Positions 1-11,963 of a stretch of DNA of 64,000 nucleotides are shown here, in pieces. The notes under the pieces were generated by a model. That model was not told the origin of the DNA. It made no database searches and was given only the letters and a program-made list of their open reading frames with translations. The position numbers and the translations under genes were made by a program. The stretch comes from Mangifera indica (Eukaryota > Streptophyta > Magnoliopsida > Sapindales > Anacardiaceae). The stretch spans positions 310,001 through 374,000 of the forward strand of contig NC_058138.1 in NCBI RefSeq assembly GCF_011075055.1, in the 5' to 3' direction. The stretch's first letter is position 1, and each line of letters opens with the position of its first letter.

Positions 1-491
1 TGTTTCAGAAGTAGCAACAAATAATATATTCTCCGAGATCCATTTTGTTAACTAAAAGTGTAAGCATTCCGTATTGATGAGCAGATACAGATTTTCCTTG
101 CATTCATGTCAATCCTTATTTTGAAAATGACAGCAAATTCATTAATTCAGAATTGCTGTCCAATTCACATTCCTTAATTGGAGACAAAATTTTTTTCTTC
201 AGTTCTGTGCTAATCTATATTTCATCCTTAAGATAGAAATGCCCATCCCAATCAGAGGTCCTAAGCCCTTTCCTTTTGTAGCCATTTATTAATTATCTTC
301 TTCAATTTGTAAATATTTATGGTGTGACTGTACCAGTCTTTCTTTCTTTCTCATTTATGGGGACCTAGGACTAGAGGCCACCATTGCTCAAGATGGGCAA
401 AAAAATTGGTTCTTATAGAACCAAAATTCCATATTACCAAAGTCTGTATGTTATGATATCAAAATGTGACAACATGATACATGACACTAAC

Positions 492-3227
492 CTGATTAGA
501 TGTCTGATGCATTGAATTATTGGTAGCGGTGTTTTGCAATGTCTGATTCATTGAACTATTGGTAGCAGCCTTTGGCATTGCTTGAGAAGTGTTCGTCTGC
601 ATCAGATCCTTTGAGGTTGTGCCTGCAGCTGAATCCAGATTTTCCATATGACCTACTGTGCCACAGGCATTTAGTCCCATGGCTGGCTTCATAATAGGCC
701 CTCCTGATAAAGGAAAGGGTGCATGTGGCATTGAGATGGGATGTCCTTGACCATGAAGCCCAAACAGCTGGAAGTTAGATCCTGCCATCCCATGGAAAGC
801 AGAGGGTCCTGACACTGGTGGGCCTGGAAAATGTGCCCCATGCATCAGAGGCACCGGAACCATGGGATAACCAGACGATCCCCCATTCATATCGGGCATA
901 CCCATTCCATAGCCAACACCCATTCCCATTCCAATACCCATCTGGGAGTAATGAGCCATATGAGCTGCATGCATTTGTTGCATTGCTGATGGGAACATCA
1001 TAGGTGGCATATACAAACCAGCTCCCATTGACATAATCTGCATAAATTTGGTAAAAGAAAAAATACAATTATTGGATTGTCCAATTTCAGAAAATTAAAA
1101 ATAAATCAGCGAGAGGAAGTCTTGGAGATTACTTGAACTTGAAGTTGAAGTGTTTTAAGATACTCAATGGCCTCGTCAAGCATTGAAGCTTTGTCCACCT
1201 TATGCAAAAATGTAAAAGTCAACAGAACTGAAGATACAAAAGCTATAAAGTGCCTGATTGCTGTTGTCATGTATTTATTTTTTTATACAAATATGGAACC
1301 ACCAAAAGTTCGGATTAAAGTATGCTCAAACTATTGAGGGGAGTTTTCAACCAATCAAATCAATAACTTTAAATATAGTAACCTTATTACAGTTTGGTAT
1401 AAGTTCTTGTAAAGCACGCATCTTTTCATTGATCCTATCCCTTCGCCTCTGTTGATGACAGTCCAAAAAAGAACCAGTCAAGATTTTACAATCAATAAGC
1501 AATAGAATGCAAGATAGTAATTAAAATAAAAGTTCTCTCAGTATTAGAATTCAACTTGAATGATTTGCTCACCCTTTCAGATAGATTATGCACTTCTGCT
1601 GCTCGGCTTCTCTTAGAGCCTGTACCAACTCGAGCAGTGGCTCTTTTCTTTGCACCCACCGATTCTTCTTCAATATCCTGCACATGAAAATTGCCCTTTT
1701 TTTGTTATCAGGTAGGACATAAAATATTTGGCATACCAGTAAAAACTAGTCTACCTATTAACTTACCTCACTAGGACATTCAGAATCCTCAGTGTCACGA
1801 TGTTTTCTCTTCAAATTATCTGTTGGATCATCTGAAGCTCTCTCTACACTGTTGCCTGAGCAAACAGAAGAAGCAGCAAGTACTGGCTCTATAGTCTTCT
1901 CACCATCCGACAGTCGTTTAGTTGCACTTTCACCAAGAACTTGGATATGGTTTTTATCATTCTTTGATGCATCTTCTTGGCCTATAGCCTCATGTGGTTC
2001 GGCAACAACTGGTTCCTCGGGAGGCTTAGCTTCAGATGGCTTTACATCAACCTTTGGTGGTGCAACCACAGGTTGACAATCGGAACTTGCTCCTTTTCTT
2101 ATACCACTACTCAAATCATTATGTGTGGATTCAACAAGATTGGTACCACTTGCTGCAGACCCCCCATCCTTGCTATCCATCCCTTCTATCCTTGATAAAC
2201 CAGAACCAGGTGTCGAACAAATATTCTGAAGATTAGATTTAAAAAGAGTGGCAGGTCGTTGGAAATGAGAAAAGTTCATCAAACCAGTGCTATTAGTAGA
2301 CAACCTTGTATCTTGCTTCTGCATTTTTATACCTGGAAAACTTCCAGCTGAACTAGGAGCAGAATCACCAAAAACAGAACTTTGGGTCGAATTCTTCATA
2401 CTATTACCAATATTATCAAGAGCTCTTGATTTAAGATATGGAAATGAGGTTTGGCATTGCAATGATGACGATGGGTATGATTGACTAGTACTACTCTTTG
2501 GTCTCATAGCCTCACCAGCTCCTATCGAAGAATTCTTCGACACATTCCCATGATCTAAACTTGCATCATTATGCACTGAAACAGAATTGAATTCCCTATT
2601 GAACTGACTACCACTGCCTCTCTTATCAAACAATGCAAAATTATTCTGGTTGGAGAGATCATTTTCAGTGACTCCAGACAACTCAGGCAAGAAATTTGAA
2701 CAGTATTCATGTGGTAAAGATTCTTCAATAGGATAACTCAACCAAGGAACCATGTCATCATCTTGATTCAAACTCATTTCACCAGATGGCACTGATAAAG
2801 GAATCTCATTCAACACAGAGTCCACTGTACCAAACTTTGTCATCTTTGTATTGCTGCCATATCCAATATCTTTGTCTCTGGTCTTGGCGGTGTGAGATGG
2901 TAAGCTATTTGTTATAGGACTCTTTCTGGTCCTACTAGACTGACCCTGCATCAAAATCTGACCATTCTCCCATACTAGTTCAACAAAGTCATTCTCAGGC
3001 CTGCATTTAATCCCCCATCCAAAACAAAAACAACCAAATCAAAATAAGATAATAAGACTATGATTCAATAACATAAACAACAAAAAACAACCAAAACTTC
3101 AAAAGGAAATGAAACTAGAGTGAATTGGAACTTACTCAAAAGATAAATCAGTTGATGTAGGGTTCTTATCCTCCTTTGATGAATCAATCTTCTCTTTGCT
3201 CATACGATATAGCTCAAACAAAGGCAT
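492..3227 (-). CDS. PIF3: PIF3-like phytochrome-interacting bHLH transcription factor (3' end unresolved)
   Basis: Six coding exons on the minus strand with GT-AG borders: 3227-3136, 3000-1767, 1677-1573, 1448-1383, 1198-1133 and 1037-492, giving about 703 residues in frame. The N-terminus starts [13 protein letters not shown]. The active-phytochrome-B binding (APB) motif ELVWENGQ is at residues 38-45, followed by a serine-rich acidic region containing [10 protein letters not shown]. The bHLH is split over exons 3-5; its basic region has the His472/Glu476/Arg480 triad that recognises G-box (CACGTG) DNA, and the helix reads [15 protein letters not shown]. Exon 6 encodes a Met/Gly-rich tail. 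The 66-bp exons 4 and 5 match the conserved PIF gene structure. PIFs act in the nucleus and are degraded after binding light-activated phytochrome. Exon 6 ends CAG|GTTAGT; reading through it gives a stop at 459-461. I could not identify the last exon at 1-458, so it is either unrecognised or outside the window. PIF3 is favoured over PIF1 by length and the N-terminal motifs. Confidence 0.88.
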
Positions 3228-3950
3228 GATGGAAGACTGAAACGAGTATGTTGATTCTCAGAATAGCCCCAAAATCAAAATCATGCACATAGCCATTATT
3301 GGTACTTCTCACACAATTTTTTCGCTTGTATGTGAACTGTTCAATGAACCCAGAAACGTATATATGAAACCAAGAAGGTTTCAAGACAAAGAAGCCAAAC
3401 CAAGAGCCCTCGCAATAAGACAACCCCAGTAACTCATTTTACGGTTACTAATTTACTTGAACAAAATCTTTCTTTTAAAACAGAAGTCCTTATCTAAAAC
3501 TTCCATTATTAAAAAAAATATAAAGTTGTAATATTGATAAAGTAATCAGTCAAACCAATTCTTTAATCACTCTTAAAGACCCAAATTAAGCTCCTTTAAC
3601 AAATTTTTAAAAGAAAATTCCATCTTTTCTACTTCTCCAGTCATTATATCAAAATCCTAGATCAGACTTTGAGTATTAAAAAACTCCACCAATCTTTCAA
3701 ATCAAACCATTAGAAAAAACAAACATTAAAAAAGAAAGATTGAAGACTTGAACAAGAGCTGGAAATAGAAGAAAATGTTGGGAAAACCTGAGAGAGTTCC
3801 TGGAAGAAGTGAAAGGTCACGAATCCAAATGCATTAAAAACGTCAAAAGTGCGTTGTAGTTGAAGAAGATAAATGAAAAAAAAGTTATCAAAAATGTAAT
3901 CTTTAGAGTGAGTAGTTGAAGCTCGAAGAAAGAGAAGTCCAGCTTTCATG
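3228..3950 (-). other. 5' leader of the PIF3-like gene with a probable UTR intron
   Basis: On the minus strand a good acceptor (TTTCAG) lies nine bases before the start codon, and a donor CAG|GTTTTC lies at 3788/3787. This suggests a 5' UTR intron of about 550 bp (3787-3237) and a leader exon from 3788 to about 3950. ORFs in this stretch have no recognisable protein content. Inferred from splice consensus only. Confidence 0.45.
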
Positions 3951-3959
3951 CCAAGTTGA

Positions 3960-4686
3960 CACTCTAATATGCAAAAGTCTTGCAGACTTGCGGCCTAGGG
4001 ACAAAGACAGAACACAAGACTATGGGTTTATTAACTCCTAGTATAACTAGTCGAAGCTTCATCTCTTTTACTTTTTTCACTGTTTCTAATCACATGTACC
4101 ATGTTCTTTTCACAAGAATTCTCGTGGGTGGATGTATTGTTACTTTTGAACAAGAGTTGATTTCGTTATGATTTTAGTTTGTGTCATTTTGAAAGTCATG
4201 TACTTAAAAATAGTATATCTGGTTTGAGTTTTGAGGAAAGCAGACTGATAATTTGATATCATTTTATTGTTGTTAATTTTACCTTTTATTTAAAATAATA
4301 TAATAAGTAATATTATATACACATATTTTAGATATATAATTATATGTCTCATCATATAATTAGATATTATTTTATTCTCAATTTAAAATCATTTAACTAT
4401 ATGATGATACATATAAATATGTATATATTTATGTATCTAAAATAGATATACATAATTTTATTATATAGTAATATATTAATTTATTTTACCTATAAATATT
4501 CATTGGTTTGTACATGAGATATTATCATTGAGTTTCACCCATGTATTTGAAATATTTTTGTGTTTTATCTATGTGTTTGTAATATTTTGATCTAATAACC
4601 GATTTATCAAAATATAGTACTTTTTGAATAAATAGTCATTTACAGTTTTGTTTTTACATTTTGTAACTCAAAGTATATCTTGCCAA
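3960..4686. other. AT-rich spacer upstream of PIF3
   Basis: No gene is supported. The stretch should contain the PIF3 promoter near 3950-4100. A palindromic AT-rich MITE lies at about 4309-4462. Confidence 0.5.
4309..4462. mobile_element. Palindromic AT-rich MITE, family P copy 1
   Basis: About 150 bp that folds back on itself. The left end, with ATACACATATTTTAGATAT, is complementary to the right end, with TATCTAAAATAGATATACAT. The centre carries the family core (ATCATATAATTAG ... TTTATT ... AATTTAAAATCATTTAA). The same core recurs at about 6.0, 18.2, 22.1, 29.3, 29.5 and 30.1 kb. Confidence 0.65.
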
Positions 4687-4694
4687 CTCATAAG

Positions 4695-5154
4695 TAGGGT
4701 TAGATTCAAGTCAATTTAAGCTCGAGCTTGTTTGAGCTAAAGCTCAGCTCGTTTGCATGGAATTGAGCTCGAACTTGAGTTCAAGTTTGTCCAGCACGCT
4801 TTAAATAAGTTCAAGCTTGGCTCGTTCAAAAGAGGCAAGCTCTAATTCAACTTGAGCTCGAGCATTTAATTAGCTTATTATTAAAATGACGTTGTTTTAA
4901 TACATATTGGTTAAAACGACATCGTTTTAATATGTATTGGTCAAAACGACATTGTTTCAATACATATTGATCAAAACGACACGTTTTGTATAAAAAATTT
5001 TAACTCATGAGCTTGATGAGCTAAACACTCCAAAACTCAAGCTCGAAAATATTGAAGTTTCAAGCTCAAACTCATTTGAGCTTAGCTTATTTAAGACTTA
5101 TTCGAGTCAAGCCCAAATTTGAGTTAGAATAAGTTCAATTTGAATCCAACCCTA
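4695..5154. mobile_element. hAT-type MITE with 8-bp target-site duplication
   Basis: A 460-bp element with terminal inverted repeats TAGGGTTAGATTCAA (left) and TTGAATCCAACCCTA (right). It is flanked by CTCATAAG (4687-4694) and TTCATAAG (5155-5162), an 8-bp duplication with one mismatch, which is diagnostic of hAT elements. The interior is rich in GAGCTCGAGCTTG-like inverted motifs. It also holds about three tandem units of roughly 35 bp around AAACGACATCGTTTTAAT (4886-4990). There is no coding capacity. A related copy is at about 26.98-27.34 kb. Confidence 0.75.
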
Positions 5155-5162
5155 TTCATAAG

Positions 5163-6022
5163 CTTGCCCTAACATTATTTAGGAGGGCATACGGAGACCT
5201 TGGTCTAAGAATTCACTCATTTTCAAAATATTATCCATTTTATATATATACTCTGTCACGGGTTTTGTTTTTAGATTTTGTAATAAAAAAATGGGTCACC
5301 CAAGAATTCATAAGTTATTTAGCTCATATTTAATTATCATTTCCAAATAATATAAAATTTGTATACATACCCAGCATCCCAATTGTGTTTTGTGGATGTG
5401 TCATTTATATTAAAAAAAGGTATTTGATATATTTTATTAGTAGTTTTGTGTCATTATCTTTACAGATCCTTAACCATTAATATGTAATTTGACAGGTGAA
5501 TTTATTTGGCATGGGGCAATGATAAACTTCATGATGATTTTCAAAGTTAGATGGAGGACCACTAAATACAAGCCAAATATGGTTAGGTTCTTCACTCAAT
5601 TCAGGTGGGTCTAGTGTCCCTATTCTATGTATGTGAGAATGGAACATGTTATCCTTTGACATTACTAAATGTTATCTTGTCAGTCTGGCAATGGAACCTT
5701 TATTTGATTGTGTAGTTGTGATCTTTATGAAGGAACATTTAAAAATACACAGAAATCATATCTTATGTTTGGAGGAGGTTGCAGTGTCCATTCTTAGCTA
5801 CTTTCTTTCTCATTTCGGTGATTTCAAGGTTTGATTAATGAAGATTAGCCATTTGAGTTTGAGTTGCTTAATTATAGTTGTCTTCCCCTAATTCATTTTA
5901 GGAGAGACTTTAGTGATCCCTTATACTAACTACAATATCTTTACTCTAATAGTTTGACTTATTGTTAAGATATTATTCGTTTATATGTATAGTTCATCAT
6001 GGATTTGTTTTTATGTTTGAGA
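5163..6022. other. Spacer without recognised gene
   Basis: ORFs of about 60 codons occur here, but they have no recognisable domains and unremarkable composition. No gene, repeat or structured element was identified. Confidence 0.5.
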
Positions 6023-6188
6023 AATACTATGTATATCTATTTTAAATACACAAGTATGAACACACGTATACATGTTATCATATAATTGAGTATTGTTTTA
6101 TCTTTAATTTAAAATCACCTAATCATATAATAACATATATAAGTGCATGCACATTTATGTACCCAAAGTTAGCACACATAGTTTTATT
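6023..6188. mobile_element. Palindromic AT-rich MITE, family P copy 2
   Basis: It has the family core TATCATATAATTGAGTATTG, then TTTAATTTAAAATCACCTAA, and complementary ends (ACTATGTATATCTATTTTAAAT against ACCCAAAGTTAGCACACATAG, partly decayed). About 165 bp, non-coding. Confidence 0.6.
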
Positions 6189-6200
6189 GTTTGAGTTTAA

Positions 6201-6305
6201 GCAATACTATATGTAACTATTTTCGGTACACAAATATATATATATTTATACGTGTCATTACATCATTGGGTGTTGTTTTGTAACTCAAAATGCTTTTAAT
6301 CATCT
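6201..6305. mobile_element. Truncated family P MITE
   Basis: A left half-copy directly after copy 2. It contains ACTATATGTAACTATTTTCG, ACGTGTCATTACATCATTGG and the start of the central core, but no right arm is seen. Confidence 0.4.
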
Positions 6306-6694
6306 ATCTTTTGTCATCTTTAAGAGATATAGGGTGTACATAAAAACTCAACATATCTTTCATATTTTGTTGATATGAGATTTGTTTACCTGTGTTATAT
6401 TCACCTTATTACAAGACTCAGCATCCTTGCTAATGGTTGTCTGACTATCATTCAAAAAGACATTCAAAATAACTTTGATGTCATTTATAAAATTCATTAT
6501 CCAAAAGCCCAACCTATTATCAAAATATCATTGGGGTTTTGTCTATGAATTTTACAACCCAAAATGTATCTCATAATTTAAAAACTTATAAATTATTTAA
6601 CTAATCTATAATCTTTATTATTAAGCAATGTAAGCTCCTTATGTATACCTAGCATCATGTTCATATTTTACTGATGTAATATTTATTTACTAAT

Positions 6695-6842
6695 AGTACA
6701 CTAATAGATAGATACTAATAATTAACGTATCATTATATGATTTGAATGATTTAATTATTTATTTTATCTTTAATTAAAAATTATTTGATAATATAATAAT
6801 ATATCAATCTATTAACACTTTGTTAGTATATGAAATATTACC
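6695..6842. mobile_element. AT-rich fold-back MITE related to family P
   Basis: Ends containing TACTAATAGTACACTAATAGA pair with TCTATTAACACTTTGTTAGTA. The centre has the TTTATCTTTAATTAAAAATTA core. Non-coding. Confidence 0.45.
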
Positions 6843-7885
6843 CAATTGAAAAACCCTTTAAGCAGTTCATAAAAATTAAGTGAAGATTGGGTGAATGGGG
6901 CCCTTTATGAAAGATGAAAATGTATATAATTGAAGTATTTGATTCTTTGGTTGTGGAGAGCAATCAATAAATGAAATGAAATAAATCCTCCAAAAAAGAA
7001 AGAAAAAATCAACCTTATGAAAGAAGACAAGTTGGGACTCGATTGATAGAAGAGATAATATGAATAGTGAAACAAAATGTCCATGTTCCAAGCCAAGAAT
7101 GCGGCCAATGTCCACATGGACCCCTAATGACCCATTTAGGGATTTGATGTTGGCATAATCTCTATATTTCTATCTCAAGTGTGGACCTCAGCGAAGAAAT
7201 TAACATAATGACATTTTTTTATTGTCTATACTTTTTGTGTTTGGCATAGTGTATCGTATTATATCAAGATAATAACATTCGAATTTATCAAATTATCATA
7301 TTTTTTCAATTAAAATAATCAAACTTTATTTCTTTTTAATTAAATGAATTGAATATTTAATTTTTTTTATTAAAGAGATTAAACTTTTACTATATTCTAT
7401 TGAAGATACCAAGCTTTTAAAATAATATAAATAACCCTAATCATATTTGTTTAATAAATTTAATAAAAATATTGAAAATTAGTTTTTTTATAAGAAAATT
7501 TAGAAGTTTGTTTCCTTTAATTAAAAATAAAAGAGTCCAATCTTTTGATTAGAGAATTGGAGAATTCAATAAAAAATTATATATAATTCTTCCTCTGTTC
7601 ATGATTGAGAGATATTGCTTTTAACCCTTTTTTTTTTCTTTGGAAGTGATGAAATTTTGAGGTCCGCAAATTGACCTCTCATGACACTAACAGATAGAGA
7701 AAGCTGAAATTGGATCAATTTTCCTTTGCACAATGTGAATTTCACGTGCACTTTTTTTTCATTTCATGTGAATCATCATCCATTAAACAAACCTCTTTAG
7801 GACTTTTACAACTAAATCAAACCTTATTAAAATTTCTATTTCTAATAAAAATCCTAAAACTTGTATCATAAACAGTAACTAATAA
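6843..7885. other. AT-rich spacer
   Basis: No gene is supported. ORFs near 6.88-7.12 kb are low-complexity, hydrophobic translations of A/T-rich DNA. Confidence 0.5.
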
Positions 7886-8040
7886 TGGGTAATATTTTGT
7901 GGAGCAGGTAGTTAAACAACATTTATGGAGTTTAGAAGTATTGTCCTTTACGCTCGTCCTACTCACCAAAGAGTGAGACTTTTATCTATTGATTGAGCAA
8001 TAAACACGGTATACATTAACATAAAGACTTATGCAAAAAA
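7886..8040. repeat. SINE-like repeat, decayed copy
   Basis: About 150 bp aligning along its whole length with 8205-8345, including the shared block CCTACTCACCAAAGAG. Most differences from the second copy are C-to-T or G-to-A, so this copy looks older or more heavily deaminated. SINE identity is an inference; no clear A/B boxes were confirmed. Confidence 0.45.
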
Positions 8041-8204
8041 ATAATACATTTATATTAATTAGAATTGGCATCCCTAAGTCAAATCGTATCATGGCTCTTT
8101 TTATTAAACCGAACTCTACTCACTTATATATTTTAAGAAAAATCTTAAATTTCAAACATTGGATAGTGATTAGCAACATTTAGCACTCTATCCGCAAAAT
8201 AATA

Positions 8205-8345
8205 AAGGGGTGGTAGTTTAAACACCATTTACAGGCTTGGGAGCACTGCCCCCAACACCCTTACCTACTCACCAAAGAGGGAGGCGCTCGCCCATTGACC
8301 AGGCAACAAAACCCCCTTATACTTCAGCATAAAGCTTATAAACGA
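8205..8345. repeat. SINE-like repeat, GC-richer copy
   Basis: Second copy of the repeat at 7886-8040. It retains GC-rich blocks (GGGAGGCGCTCGCCC, GAGCACTGCCCCC) that the other copy has lost. Short and non-coding, with no flanking duplication that I could fix. Confidence 0.45.
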
Positions 8346-8828
8346 AATGAAAGTAAAATAAAAAAGTGGAGAGACGGAAAGTAGATAGTAAAATATAAAG
8401 AATAAGCAGAGTGTCTAGTACCAAGATGTGGGAGAAACAGAAAGGATAATATAAACAAATGAAGGGTGGCTGGCTCCTGGTCCAGGAGATGATAGACCTC
8501 CAATCCATCGTATAAATAAATAAATAATATAATCTTCATGGCTGCTGGTGCTGCCAAGACTAGTGCAGAATTAATGTTGGACCATCAACATGAAGCATGC
8601 TTTTCTCACTGTTAACACAACCTCTGCAGCCCATTTGCTATGCTTCTCTCTGCAATCTGCACATGCCCACTTCAACTTTCTTTTTTTTCAACATTTTGGT
8701 TCGAGATTTATTATTAAAATATTATTTGTTTTAAATACAAAGTCTATGATGATTTATCTTAACTTACTATTTAAACAATCTTATTTTAATAACTCTAATA
8801 ACAGGATGTCATATTATCATTAAAATAA

Positions 8829-9501
8829 GGCCAAACGACTATTTCCCACCCAAGGTTTAGCGTTTTCTCAAATGTCTCCCCTTTAACTATGGAAATACCC
8901 AACACCCACCCATGACCGGTTAGATTTAACAAAACTCTAACGCCTATAAGGGTAAAATCGTCATTTTCTCTAGAATATTAAAAATAAACTAAAATATAAT
9001 ATATTTTACCCCCCTAAACTTTAAAAACTAAAATTCTCCCCCAGCCTAAGTTTTAAAAAATCGCAGTTTCACCCTCCCGAAGCGTTGCCAACGGTCTCTG
9101 GCTCCATTGTCGACGGTCTTTCCCTCCCAAAGCATCCTCACCTTCTGGAGATCTCTTTCCTCCCATTTACACTTCCAATCGGAGTCGGAGAAGCTGTGGA
9201 AGATGAAGAACTTCGTCGAGGAAGACGACCGGTGATGGCGTCGAAGAAAGCGACGGAGAAGGGTTTGGAAATTGGAAGGGTTTGGAAATAAACCCTAGGG
9301 GGGAAAATGTAATCTTTGCAAACTTAGCTTAGGGAAAAAATGTAGTTTTTAAACTTTTAGGGGGGAAAATGAGATTAAATTTTTAAGCGTTAGGGTTCTT
9401 TTAAATCTAACCGGTCATGGATGAGTGTTTGGTGTTTTCATAGTTAAAAGGGGGACATTTGAGAAAACGCTAAACCTTGGGTGGGAAATAGTCGTTTGGC
9501 C
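8829..9501. mobile_element. Non-autonomous Mutator-like element, MULE copy 1
   Basis: A 673-bp element with long, nearly perfect terminal inverted repeats beginning GGCCAAACGACTATTTCCCA and running more than 50 bp (through CCCAAGGTTTAGCG). It is flanked by an exact 9-bp target duplication TTAAAATAA (8820-8828 and 9502-9510), diagnostic of Mutator-like transposons. There is no transposase. A 68-codon ORF at 9085-9291 lies in a GC-richer interior, which could be a captured genic fragment, but I recognise no protein. Related copies are at 14.73, 15.59 and 44.87 kb. Confidence 0.88.
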
Positions 9502-9510
9502 TTAAAATAA

Positions 9511-11963
9511 ACATTCGAAATAGTTTTGATATTATTATAACATCTTCGTCTGATGGTCTCTTCACTATCAAAATTTTGTTTGTGTCATGGTTTTCCTTTT
9601 AACTATCCTGAGAATTTAAGTGATTATATAATATTTAATCAATATTACCTTATGATTCTCAAACAATATAAGATGTTATGTACTCAATATGCTTTGTTCA
9701 TGGGCATTACATTCTTTTATCACTTAAACAAAACTGATTAAATATTTGCTAGCTCGCTATTTCATCACCGCAGCTTGCTGATACTGCTTTTAAGTAATAA
9801 GATTTTTTTATTATTATTATGTCTTCTTCTATTGCTAATATTTTCCAGACTATGCACGGTTACACTGAGATATCATAGTTTTCTCAGCTTGCTACTTGCC
9901 ATGTGCCTTATAAATATTATAATATACAAGATTAGGATTTGTCAAAGTGTAAAATTTTAAACATAAGAGTCAGAAGACTCGTACTCAACTTCACACTTTG
10001 TCCCACAAATAAACTTGAGTATTCACAATACCCTTTTTTAATATGTATCTATTGAAATGGAATACTTCAACAGTGAATTACCAGGTTAATCTCCTCAAAT
10101 AAAGAAAATGAGACGATATTAACATAATTGAAAGATCATGAAAACGGTTGAAATGGACAAAACTCACTTAACGTTACCCGTATGTAGATAAAATGTCTAG
10201 TTCTTTGCTATGCAAAGCACAACAATGGCTATAGTTTTAAAAAAAAAAACAACAAAAGGAGATTGACAATCAGAAAATTTCTTGTGTTTTCTAAAATATA
10301 AAAGTACTTGTTACAGGATTTCATATGAAATGGGAGCCGTTTGAAGAATAAAGAAATATAAAGGTGAGGGCCTGCCCATAACATTTGTTCTGAGGATTGA
10401 CAGATAGAAAAATAGAGAAATATTCGTCACCTGGACGTGAGTTTTAGCAGGTTTGCAGCGAGTGCAGGTGTGAGAAAATGATCTGAATGAACAAATTTTG
10501 TTTTGTGCAGAAGAAGAGAAGTGTTACTGTTAACTGTAATGGAAGTAATAGTAAGAGGTGGGAGGTGTTAATGTGGTTGTTTTCTTGGCAGGTTTGCCCA
10601 GGCTCACCTTCAATTAAAGCCTCATCAGATTCCCCGCCAGGCTAGGGGTGGCTTCTCAGCTCAAATTCTTTATTTTTGCGCCGAACTCAAGTTACAACTT
10701 CAATATGATAACTTAATTCATTTGTCTATCTAACAACACTATTGCATTGTTCATCACATTAATAACTTCTCAGTGATATTGTACACCAATGTAAGTTGGT
10801 ATTATGAATTTAAGAAGAACTCAAACTACTCCTAAATTCGACTAAGTTTGAATTCATCTCTACCACCACAAGGTTGATTATGGCTGACAATAGTTACTAA
10901 CCAAATTAAGTTGCATTTTTTTTTTTTTGCCCCCGTGGGGGGTGGGGGTGTGTGGTGGAGGGGAAGAGGGGGGAGGAGAGCGGTGTTCGTGGGGGGTTTC
11001 AATGGCTAAAACTTTAGTCATGGCCCAGACCTGATTTGTTTCTGATCGAACTGATTTGGTCCTGGGTTTTAAAACAGTGGTGCCTGGCAGCAAGATGTAC
11101 AGGACTTGCCACTAAATAGAATACATCAATCATTGAGACAGTAACTTATTTAGTCTACTATTTTTAGATTATGACTGTATGAGATATAATATAATTTTAA
11201 AAGGAATCCTTCAAGATACATGTTGATGAAATCTATAATGCAACTTGATCACACGCTGCAACCTGTGGGTTGAGGCACTGCAACTGCAATCCGAAAGCGC
11301 GCAAGATTTCCATAACTCTAAAGCAGAAAATATCTACTTGATTTATAGTAATCGTTTCAAGCATTAGTACCATTTTAGTCTAGGAAACCATTATTGTAAC
11401 ACTTGAATTTAATCCAATATCTAACTATAGATACCATGTATTATCTTGTTGATGATGTTGCATTCTCAATTACTTCACTCCCTTTTGGCGGGAAGAGAAG
11501 CTGAGAATTGTTGGAATGAGAATTCAGACTTTTAATCACTAGTCGTATATATATACCTCTTTTCAACAAACTCCAACCAAAATATAATATTAGGACCTTA
11601 TTACTGTAAAGTTTGCCGCCTTCTCAACCCTCAGAATGTAATCAAAGGATGGACCGAGGACAAATATGGGAGCAACGTTATCCTTGTAACATTGTAAATC
11701 CCATCTCATACTCTTATGAATATACTTCCTTACTTTTAACCTATCAAACAATCCCTACTGACATGACAGCTTAAAAAATGCCGATCACAGAATTTGGAAG
11801 CTCATAGATGATTAGATTCTATGTTCTAATGTTTGTTATATGCTAACTGCATACTTTATAACTAATGATAAGTAATAACTACTAATGGTAGGAAAAATGC
11901 TATTGTTGTTGGACTATTCATCATCTATACGTGAAAAGAGAGAGCTACTGAACTCACCGAAAT
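9511..11963. other. Spacer downstream of the KPHMT gene
   Basis: No gene is supported. Most of it is AT-rich. The exceptions are a poly-T/G-rich tract at about 10.92-11.0 kb and somewhat GC-richer DNA around 10.36-10.65 kb with no recognisable ORF. The part nearest 11.96 kb should include the KPHMT 3' UTR. Confidence 0.5.
10918..11003 (+). repeat. Poly-T followed by G-rich tract (G-quadruplex candidate)
   Basis: A T run is followed by clustered G runs on the plus strand (GGGGGG, GGGGG, GGGG, GGGGGG and later GGGGGG) within about 75 bp of otherwise AT-rich DNA. Four or more G runs with short spacers fit the G-quadruplex consensus. The antisense ORF here is a low-complexity Pro-rich translation. 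Confidence 0.6.

Noticed and set aside
1..458. Terminal coding exon of PIF3
   Set aside because: Several weak acceptors are present, but no downstream frame looked convincingly like a PIF3 C-terminus, so none was called.
775..1068. 97-codon and overlapping ORFs on both strands around PIF3 exon 6
   Set aside because: They are other-frame shadows of the Met/Gly-rich exon; the PIF3 frame with correct splice sites explains the region.
1792..2484. Plus-strand ORFs opposite PIF3 exon 2
   Set aside because: Antisense shadows of a long real exon, with no recognisable domains.
5477..5834. Two ORFs of about 60 codons on opposite strands
   Set aside because: Chance-length ORFs in spacer DNA with no recognisable motifs.
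10878..11093. 71-codon Pro/His-rich ORF
   Set aside because: Low-complexity translation of the G-rich tract.
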